A stretch of 64,000 bases of DNA from the NCBI GenBank assembly GCA_018376445.1, contig JAHABL010000002.1, positions 118,753 to 182,752 of the forward strand. The letters run 5' to 3'. The DNA comes from Mycobacteriales bacterium. GTDB lineage: Bacteria > Actinomycetota > Actinomycetes > Mycobacteriales > Mycobacteriaceae. Below the pieces are notes generated by a model. That model saw only the letters and a program-made list of their open reading frames with translations, was not told the origin of the DNA and did not search any database. Shown here in pieces: positions 58,643 to 64,000 of this stretch. Position 1 is the stretch's first letter; each line of letters begins with the position of its first letter. Both the position numbers and the translations under genes were made by a program.

Positions 58643-58661
58643 TTAGGCTAGCCTTACCTTT
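58643..58661. promoter_or_regulatory. DtxR/IdeR-type iron box
   Basis: The 19-base site TTAGGCTAGCCTTACCTTT closely matches the DtxR/IdeR consensus as I recall it (TWAGGTWAGSCTWACCTWA), with mismatches at about three positions. GTGACA at 58635-58640 and TTTAAA about 17-18 bases later would make a plus-strand promoter whose core the site overlaps, the usual geometry for iron-dependent repression. It lies 258 bases before the porG start. Confidence 0.65.
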
Positions 58662-58713
58662 AAATAGCTCAAAAATGGAAATTCTTAAAATAATTTTTTG
58701 CATGGAAATATAG

Positions 58714-58728
58714 TTCCGTATTACGGAA
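58714..58728. promoter_or_regulatory. 15-bp operator-like palindrome
   Basis: TTCCGTA-T-TACGGAA is a perfect 7-bp inverted repeat with one central base, in the AT-rich gap 53 bases downstream of the iron box. It looks like a dimeric regulator site; no factor is recognised. Confidence 0.5.
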
Positions 58729-58905
58729 AGTGCCTGCTAAAAGCCTGTGCGGAATCGATCTACCTGCACTTTCCCACCCTCCAAATCTGAGAGAATTATT
58801 CCATTTTTGCAAAATCCTGAAAACTCACGCCAATTAGGCAAAGTAGCCACGTCAATTAACCGATAAACGCCAATTCCGAACAGGTAATTTAGGGCACCTC
58901 GGCCG

Positions 58906-58918
58906 TATAGTCTTAGTT
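58906..58918 (+). promoter_or_regulatory. -10 element for leaderless porG transcript
   Basis: TATAGT at 58906-58911 ends 7 bases before the ATG at 58919; no Shine-Dalgarno is present, so a transcript would begin at the start codon. Confidence 0.6.
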
Positions 58919-59497
58919 ATGGTCGAGGTACGAATTCATGGACGAGGCGGACAGGGTGTAGTCACTGCATCCGACCTCCTCGCATTTGCTGCATTTGAAG
59001 ATGGCCACAGCGCACAAGCGTTCCCGAGCTTTGGCTCCGAACGCACTGGCGCCCCAGTGGTGTCATACTGTCGAATCCGTGACACGGAAATCCGCACTCG
59101 CGAACCCGTGCTAGAACCGGATTTGATCATTGTCCAGGACCCAACGCTCCTGGCAATCATGGACGTGTTCTCAGGTCTCAAACCTGATGGATATGCCCTC
59201 ATTAACTCAACGAAGTCGATTGACGAGCTTGATCTCACTGAACTCGTCGAAAGCCACCTGCCGGGACACATCCATGTCATTCCTGCTACAGACCTGGCTT
59301 TCCAATACGTTGGTCGCAACGTCCCTAACGCCGTCCTACTAGGCGCCGTTACGGCTTTCACCGACATTGTTTCTATGGAAGCAGTCGAGAAAGCCATCCG
59401 TTCGAAGTTCCCCACCCCTCTTGCTGAAAAGAATATTGCAGCAGCCCAGGCCGCTGCGGAACTTCTCTCTAATGAAGAGGTGAATGCCAGTGCTTAA
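58919..59497 (+). CDS. porG: Pyruvate:ferredoxin oxidoreductase, gamma subunit
   Basis: Gamma subunit of a multi-subunit 2-oxoacid:ferredoxin oxidoreductase, which oxidises pyruvate to acetyl-CoA and reduces ferredoxin. Diagnostic segments: MVEVRIHGRGGQGVVTAS at the N-terminus, AFPSFGSERTGAPV, and NVPNAVLLGA in the second half. 192 residues, normal length. Preceded by TATAGT 7 bases upstream and no ribosome site. Overlaps the alpha gene by 14 bases. The enzyme type is oxygen-sensitive, pointing to anaerobic or microaerobic metabolism. Confidence 0.94.
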   Translation: MVEVRIHGRGGQGVVTASDLLAFAAFEDGHSAQAFPSFGSERTGAPVVSYCRIRDTEIRTREPVLEPDLIIVQDPTLLAIMDVFSGLKPDGYALINSTKSIDELDLTELVESHLPGHIHVIPATDLAFQYVGRNVPNAVLLGAVTAFTDIVSMEAVEKAIRSKFPTPLAEKNIAAAQAAAELLSNEEVNASA

Positions 59498-60770
59498 GCA
59501 AATTGAAGGATCTCAGGCGATGGCTCAAGCTGTTGCCGCCTGCAAACCGAATGTTGTCGCTGCTTACCCCATCAGCCCGCAGACCCACATCGTGGAGGCG
59601 CTTTCTAAGCTGGTTAAAGATGGCCACCTTACCGGGTGCGAATACCTCAACGTCGAGTCTGAGTACGCAGCTATGTCTGCCTCTATTGGCGCATCCGCAG
59701 TGGGCGCCCGTGCCTACACTGCAACGGCATCCCAAGGTCTTCTGTTCATGGTCGAGGCCGTGTACAACGCCTCCGGTTTGGGCCTCCCCATCGTCATGAC
59801 GGTTGCTAACCGTGCTATTGGCGCTCCGATCAACATCTGGAACGACCATACTGACGCGATGAGTCAGCGTGATTCCGGGTGGCTCCAGCTCTACGCGGAA
59901 ACCAACCAGGAGGCCGCTGACCTCCATGTACAGGCGTTCCGTATCGCTGAAGAACTATCGCTGCCAGTAATGGTATGTATGGACGGCTTTATCCTTACGC
60001 ACGCCGTCGAGCAGGTTGACGTTCCGGAAGAGGAACAGGTTGCAAAGTTCCTACCTCCCTACGAGCCGCGCCAGGTACTCGATCCGGAGAATCCGATGTC
60101 CATCGGCGCAATGGTGGGTCCCGAAGCCTTCACTGAGGTCCGCTACCTTGCTCACCACAAGCAGAAGCAAGCTCTAGAGCTGATTCCACAGGTTCAAAAG
60201 GAATTCGAAACGGTCTTCGGACGCTCCTCGGGCGGACTTGTCCATACCTACCACTGCGAGGACGCAGATACGATCATCGTCGCACTCGGCTCCATCGTCG
60301 GCACGTTGAAGGACGTTGTTGACGAGCGTCGTGAGAAGGGCGAAAAGATTGGTGTCCTGTCAATCTGTTCCTTCCGCCCCTTCCCCTTCGAGACTGTTGG
60401 CAACATTCTGAAGGATGCGAAGACGATCATCAGCTTTGAAAAGGCCTTCCAGGTCGGTATCGGCGGTATAGTTTCGTCCCACATTCTCGACTCGTTGCGT
60501 GTCATCGACCCAGATCTCCAGCCCAAGCTTTACGAAGTCATTGCCGGTTTAGGTGGTCGTAACATCACCAAGCATTCCATCCATGAAATGCTTGATTCTG
60601 CCAATGCCAACACGCTTGAACCCCTCACCTTTCTCGATCTCGACCGCACTCTTGTGGATGCCGAGCTTGAGCGTGAGGAAGCTGTCCGCCGCTCTGGCCC
60701 CATGGCTGAAAATATGCTGCGCGACGTAAACACCCGTGCCAACCAAGCGGCTGACGCCCGAAATAACTAG
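59484..60770 (+). CDS. porA: Pyruvate:ferredoxin oxidoreductase, alpha subunit
   Basis: Alpha subunit, 428 residues, forming part of the pyrimidine-binding side of the TPP site. GSQAMAQAVAACKPNVVAAY then PISPQTHIVEAL, and EYAAMSASIGASAVGARAYT are typical PorA signatures; a C-terminal domain follows (FGRSSGGLVHTYHCEDAD, SFRPFPFETV). The start lies inside the gamma gene's end, so translation is coupled, and AATGAAGAGGTGA supplies the ribosome site. Confidence 0.94.
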   Translation: MPVLKQIEGSQAMAQAVAACKPNVVAAYPISPQTHIVEALSKLVKDGHLTGCEYLNVESEYAAMSASIGASAVGARAYTATASQGLLFMVEAVYNASGLGLPIVMTVANRAIGAPINIWNDHTDAMSQRDSGWLQLYAETNQEAADLHVQAFRIAEELSLPVMVCMDGFILTHAVEQVDVPEEEQVAKFLPPYEPRQVLDPENPMSIGAMVGPEAFTEVRYLAHHKQKQALELIPQVQKEFETVFGRSSGGLVHTYHCEDADTIIVALGSIVGTLKDVVDERREKGEKIGVLSICSFRPFPFETVGNILKDAKTIISFEKAFQVGIGGIVSSHILDSLRVIDPDLQPKLYEVIAGLGGRNITKHSIHEMLDSANANTLEPLTFLDLDRTLVDAELEREEAVRRSGPMAENMLRDVNTRANQAADARNN

Positions 60771-60781
60771 GAGGTAGTGCA

Positions 60782-61996
60782 ATGAGTGAAGTAAGCCTTC
60801 CGCTCCCCAGCATGCCGTCTACTCGTGAGACCTCCATTCCCGCTCGCGAGAAGGTCAAGTTCTACCAGGTAGGTTCCTATGCTGTAGGTAACCGACTGGC
60901 AGAAGAACAGCTGCGCTCCGTTCAGTCCGACCCTGATCGCTATAACTCGTTGACCTCCGGGCACCGTGCCTGCCAAGGCTGTGGTGAGGCCCTCGGCGCT
61001 CGATACGCTGTTGACACCGCGAGAGCGGCAACCGATGGCAATCTCATTGCGGTTAATGCCACGGGCTGCCTGGAAGTGTTCTCGACTCCTTATCCGGAAA
61101 CGTCCTGGACGCTTCCCTGGCTCCACTCACTATTCGGCAATGCTCCTGCTGTCGCAGCTGGCGCCGCTGCTGGCCTCCGCGCCCAGAACAAGCAGGACAT
61201 TCGTGTGATTGCTCAAGGTGGTGACGGCGGTACGGTCGACATCGGTATGGGCTGTCTGTCCGGTATGTTCGAGCGTAACGATGACGTCCTCTACCTGTGC
61301 TATGACAACGAGGCCTACATGAACACCGGCGTGCAGCGTTCTGGCTCCACCCCGGCTACCGCCCGCACCGCTACCACTCAGCCGGTTGGTGAGCATCCTG
61401 GTAACGAGTTCGGCCAGGGCAAAGACATGGCTCGTATCGCCATGGCTCACGAGATCCCTTACGTTGCTACAGCTACCGTCGCAGACCTTCGTGATCTCGA
61501 GTACAAGGTCACGAAGGCAATGCAATACCGCGGAGCGCGCTACATCCACATCCTGGTGCCTTGCCCGCTGGGCTGGGGATCGGCATCTCGCGACACCGTT
61601 AAGCTGGCTCGCCTTGCCACCCAGACTGGCTTGTTCCCGGTCTACGAAGCAGAAGCAGGCGAAATCACTTCTGTTATGAAGATTCGGCGGCCGGTGCCGG
61701 TGGAGGAATACCTCCGTCCACAGCGTCGCTTTGCACATATCTTTAAGAACAAGGACACGGAAACCCTGGCCCGTTTGCAGGCTATTGCTGACCGCAACAT
61801 CCGCCGGTATGGACTCATTGACGCCGAAGGCCTCGATGATGACGTGCTCGAGCGTGTGATGTCGGTAGGTGATGATCCCGAGGGTCGTTTTGCTCGCACT
61901 GTTCGAGATGCTGCCGAAACCACCCAGGCTGATAAAGAAGCCCAACAGCACAAGCAGCACATTCTCGAATCCAAGAGCGGACATAAGGAGAAGTAG
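60782..61996 (+). CDS. porB: Pyruvate:ferredoxin oxidoreductase, beta subunit
   Basis: Beta subunit carrying the TPP diphosphate site and an iron-sulfur cluster: HRACQGCGEALGARYA, NATGCLEVFSTPYPETSW, GGDGGTVDIGMG and NEAYMNTGVQRSGSTP. YMNTGVQRSGSTP-type loops favour pyruvate over 2-oxoglutarate as substrate. At 404 residues it exceeds the ~310 of many PorB proteins by an N-terminal extension (about 55 residues) and a C-terminal helical tail (about 330-404). AGGAGGT precedes the ATG, 11 bases after the alpha stop. Confidence 0.94.
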   Translation: MSEVSLPLPSMPSTRETSIPAREKVKFYQVGSYAVGNRLAEEQLRSVQSDPDRYNSLTSGHRACQGCGEALGARYAVDTARAATDGNLIAVNATGCLEVFSTPYPETSWTLPWLHSLFGNAPAVAAGAAAGLRAQNKQDIRVIAQGGDGGTVDIGMGCLSGMFERNDDVLYLCYDNEAYMNTGVQRSGSTPATARTATTQPVGEHPGNEFGQGKDMARIAMAHEIPYVATATVADLRDLEYKVTKAMQYRGARYIHILVPCPLGWGSASRDTVKLARLATQTGLFPVYEAEAGEITSVMKIRRPVPVEEYLRPQRRFAHIFKNKDTETLARLQAIADRNIRRYGLIDAEGLDDDVLERVMSVGDDPEGRFARTVRDAAETTQADKEAQQHKQHILESKSGHKEK

Positions 61997-61999
61997 GAC

Positions 62000-63604
62000 A
62001 TGACTGCCCCTGAATCTAAAGGTGCTGCCCCCACCTCTGAACCGTTTGCCATTACGCTGGAGGTTGGTTCCTCACTGGCAAACGAAACGGGCTCCTGGCG
62101 CACTGAGCGTCCCGTCTACGTTCACAACCTGCCCCCGTGCAATAAGGCTTGCCCTGCCGGTGAGAACGTGCAGGAATGGCTGTACCACGCAGAAGAAGGC
62201 GATTACGAAGCCGCTTGGCGCGAGATTATGGTGAACAACCCGCTGCCCGCCACAATGGGTCGCGTGTGCTACCACCCTTGTGAGACGGCATGCAACCGTG
62301 GACAGGTTGATGAGGCTGTTGGCATTAACGCCATTGAACGCTTCCTCGGCGACAAGGCAATCTCTGAAGGCTGGACTGTTCCGCTGTTGCAGGAAGAGAC
62401 CGGCAAGAAGGTTCTGGTCGTCGGTGCTGGTCCATCCGGTCTCTCCGCCGCTTACCACCTGCGACGTGCCGGCCACACCGTTACCATTCGTGATGCCGGC
62501 CCCGAAGCTGGCGGAATGATGCGTTTCGGTATCCCCTCCTACCGCTTGCCGCGCGGCATCCTACGTGCTGAGATTGAGCGCATCCAGAACATGGGTGTGA
62601 CGATCGAGCTTAACACCAAGGTGGAGAATGTGGCGGAAGAAATTGAGCATTTCGACGCCATCTTCCTCGCAGTCGGTGCGCAGATTGGTAAGAACGTCAA
62701 TATCCCAGCTGGTTCTGCTGCCACTATGGTCGACGCAGTGTCAGTGCTCCGTGATGTAACCGATTCCGACGCCGAGGAAAAGCCATTGCTGGGACGGCGC
62801 GTGTACGTCTACGGCGGCGGCAATACCGCTGTCGACGTTGCCCGTACTGCCCGTCGCTTGGGTGCTTCGGAATCCGTTATTCTCTACCGCCGTACTCGTG
62901 ACCAGATGCCCGCCCACGACTCCGAGGTCAAAGAAGCTGAGGAAGAGGGCGTACTTATGCGTTGGCTGTCGACAGTGAAACACGTCGATCAGGGCGAGAT
63001 CCAGATCGAGAAAATGGAACTCGACGAGAATGGCTTCCCCCAGCCGACTGGTGAATACGAGACGCTGCAGGGCGACTCTCTCATCATGGCACTGGGCCAG
63101 GATGCGGACCTTTCCCTCATTGAAAACGATGACGAGATCGAGATCAGCAATGGTGTTGTGCAGGTAAGCGACCAAATGATGACTGGCCACCGCGGTATCT
63201 TCGCTGGTGGTGACATGGTCCCGTCGGAGCGCACCGTTACCGTTGCGATCGGCCACGGAAAGAAGGCGGCGCGCTATATCGACGCCTTCCTTCGCGACAC
63301 TGAGTACCATCCAGCCCCGAAGCACGCTGATGCGTCCTTCGACAGGCTGTCCACCTGGTACTACGCTGATGCGCCTGTACAGGTTCGCGAAAAGCTGGAA
63401 GGGGCTCGCCGCGCGTCCACCTTCGATGAAGTTGTGCTGGGCTTGGACGAAAGCTCTGCATTGTTCGAAGCTCGTCGCTGTATGTCATGCGGCAACTGCT
63501 TCGGCTGCGACAACTGCTTCGGCGTCTGTCCCGATAACGCCATCACCAAAATCAAGCCTGGTGAATACGAGTTCAAGTATGACTACTGCAAGGGCTGCGG
63601 CGTG
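62000..63604 (+). CDS. GltD-like NAD(P)/FAD oxidoreductase with ferredoxin tail, truncated by chimeric join
   Basis: Fourth PFOR operon gene, likely passing electrons between ferredoxin and NAD(P)H. An N-terminal cysteine-rich Fer4-type domain (C47, C51, C90, C94, C98), FAD Rossmann motif GAGPSG (142-147), NAD(P) motif GGGNTAVDVARTARRLG, and a C-terminal cysteine cluster from residue 494 (CMSCGNCFGCDNC, then CKGCG). Native sequence ends at about residue 534; the frame runs on to a stop at 63661, but residues 536-553 are antisense to DnaA, and the expected second half of the last cluster is missing. Confidence 0.88.
63583..63604. other. Chimeric assembly junction with shared ~22-base overlap
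   Basis: On the plus strand this segment encodes the expected ferredoxin-like end YCKGCGV of the oxidoreductase; on the minus strand it encodes AAALAV, the expected continuation of DnaA after NNNLAH. Left of it only the first gene makes sense, right of it only the second. That is the footprint of two unrelated genomes merged through a shared k-mer. Confidence 0.85.
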
Positions 63605-64000
63605 AGCCAGATTGTTGTTGGAGCCAACGACAAAGGTGTCAAAGGTATACTTTGGGTTTAAGTTGGCGTTCTGTATTACATCCGGGCTTACGGGAGCTTT
63701 TGCTTTGGGAATCAGAGCCGGAGCGGCGGGCTGTTCCTCTGCCTCCACCTGTTCTTTTGCTTTAAAATCCACCTCACATTCCTTGCCGAGAAATTCTGAG
63801 ATGGTAACTTTTAAGAAGGTGCTGTATTTTTTCTTTACATAGGATATAAATGGCTGCTCCGGTACAATGATGGTAATGGTATTTCCCTTAAAAGAATAGG
63901 GTTTCAACGGTTCCAGCCATGTTTTGTATGAGATATCCGTAATCTGATCCCCATACTCCTCCCTTAATATAAGAAGGATCTTTTCCCAGGTTTCTTTTAT
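63583..64000 (-). pseudogene. dnaA: Foreign dnaA fragment (Clostridia/Lachnospiraceae-like), N-terminal part only
   Basis: On the minus strand an open frame enters from the window edge and encodes about 139 residues of DnaA: domain I (KETWEKILLILREEYG, SYKTWLEPLKPYSF, TIIVPEQPFISYVKKKY), a Glu/Ala/Pro-rich linker, and the start of the AAA+ domain (NLNPKYTFDTFVVGSNNNLAH), ending at the junction. The sequence is lower in GC and of clostridial type, unlike actinobacterial DnaA. It is a fragment because of the assembly join; in its own genome it is probably intact. The start codon lies just outside the window. Confidence 0.88.

Larger units (their letters stand above)
58287..58918. other. 632-base AT-richer regulatory gap before the PFOR operon
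   Basis: No convincing gene: short open frames on both strands lack ribosome sites and family resemblance. The middle (58600-58720) is much richer in A+T than the flanks. It contains an iron-box-like element (58643-58661), a 15-base palindrome (58714-58728) and, at its right end, the -10 of porG (58906). It probably holds the promoter of DUF4193 at its left end and one or two promoters for the PFOR operon. Confidence 0.65.

Noticed and set aside
58452..58703. 83-codon minus-strand frame in the gap before the PFOR operon
   Set aside because: It contains the iron box and AT-rich promoter sequence, has no ribosome site and no recognisable motif.
63485..63582. Extension of the minus-strand DnaA frame past the junction
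   Set aside because: The residues after AAALAV (VILELVFTRLD...) are antisense to the oxidoreductase and do not match DnaA.
63605..63661. Novel C-terminal tail SQIVVGANDKGVKG of the GltD-like protein
   Set aside because: It is the antisense reading of DnaA (NPKYTFDTFVVGSNN) after the chimeric join, not a real protein end.
63583..64000. Replication origin near dnaA in this genome
   Set aside because: The dnaA piece belongs to a different organism and is only its 5' part; no DnaA-box cluster is visible in the window.
1..64000. Mobile elements, prophage, CRISPR or defence island
   Set aside because: No transposase, integrase, phage or Cas-like protein and no regularly spaced repeats were seen; apart from the right end the gene content is syntenic core.

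Overview
The first ~63.6 kb is a dense stretch of core genes from a member of the Actinobacteria, order Mycobacteriales/Corynebacteriales. The evidence is local gene order, which follows Mycobacterium tuberculosis block by block: aroC-aroK-aroB-aroQ-pepQ-efp-nusB; prepilin peptidase-aroE-mltG-ruvX-alaS; hisS-MBL-ppi-relA-apt-lipoprotein-secF-secD-yajC-ruvBAC; yebC-pdxT-pdxS-pimA-patA-pgsA-HIT-thrS; aftC-DUF3000-RNase D-dxs; permease-trkA/trkB-DUF3159-OB-hydrolase-DUF3710-dut-DUF4193. It also carries phosphatidylinositol-mannoside and arabinan synthesis genes. Many blocks are shorter than in M. tuberculosis, so the genome looks reduced. A four-gene pyruvate:ferredoxin oxidoreductase operon suggests anaerobic or microaerobic life. 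Together this fits a Lawsonella-like anaerobe, but that is inference only.

Layout. 1-2506: pyrimidine operon pyrR-pyrB-pyrC, cut off by the window edge in pyrC. 2666-11714: nusB, efp, pepQ, the shikimate genes, an A24 prepilin peptidase, mltG and ruvX, all on the minus strand. 11724-18958: alaS, rarA, a kinase-fold protein and aspS. 19189-25968: a zinc metallopeptidase, hisS, an MBL hydrolase, a membrane cyclophilin and relA, in alternating orientation with strong hairpins at convergent ends. 26017-34840: apt, an oligopeptide-binding lipoprotein, SecF/SecD/YajC, RuvB/RuvA/RuvC and YebC. 34977-42895: PLP synthase, the PIM lipid pathway, a HIT protein and thrS. 43034-43692: four tRNA genes. 43821-49587: a GNAT protein, aftC, DUF3000, RNase D and dxs. 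49627-54551: an RNA methyltransferase, a KimA-like potassium importer and two TrkA proteins. 54511-58286: small conserved actinobacterial genes and dut. 58287-58918: a 632-base regulatory gap with an iron-box-like site and a palindrome. 58919-63604: the pyruvate:ferredoxin oxidoreductase operon.

The last ~400 bases do not belong to this organism. From about 63583 the minus strand encodes the N-terminal part of a clostridial (Lachnospiraceae-like) DnaA. It is joined to the actinobacterial oxidoreductase gene through an up to ~22-base stretch that is good coding sequence in both genes on opposite strands. This is best explained as a metagenome assembly chimera, and the oxidoreductase end and the DnaA fragment should not be read as neighbours.

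Regulatory reading. Most start codons have a purine-rich Shine-Dalgarno. A small set (GNAT, hydrolase, dut, porG, perhaps DUF3000) instead have a TANNNT hexamer ending 6-7 bases before the start codon, which is the layout of leaderless mRNAs. I found no insertion sequence, prophage, CRISPR array or defence island. The most informative oddities are the chimeric right end, the iron box and palindrome before the PFOR operon, the potassium module and some domain or residue losses.
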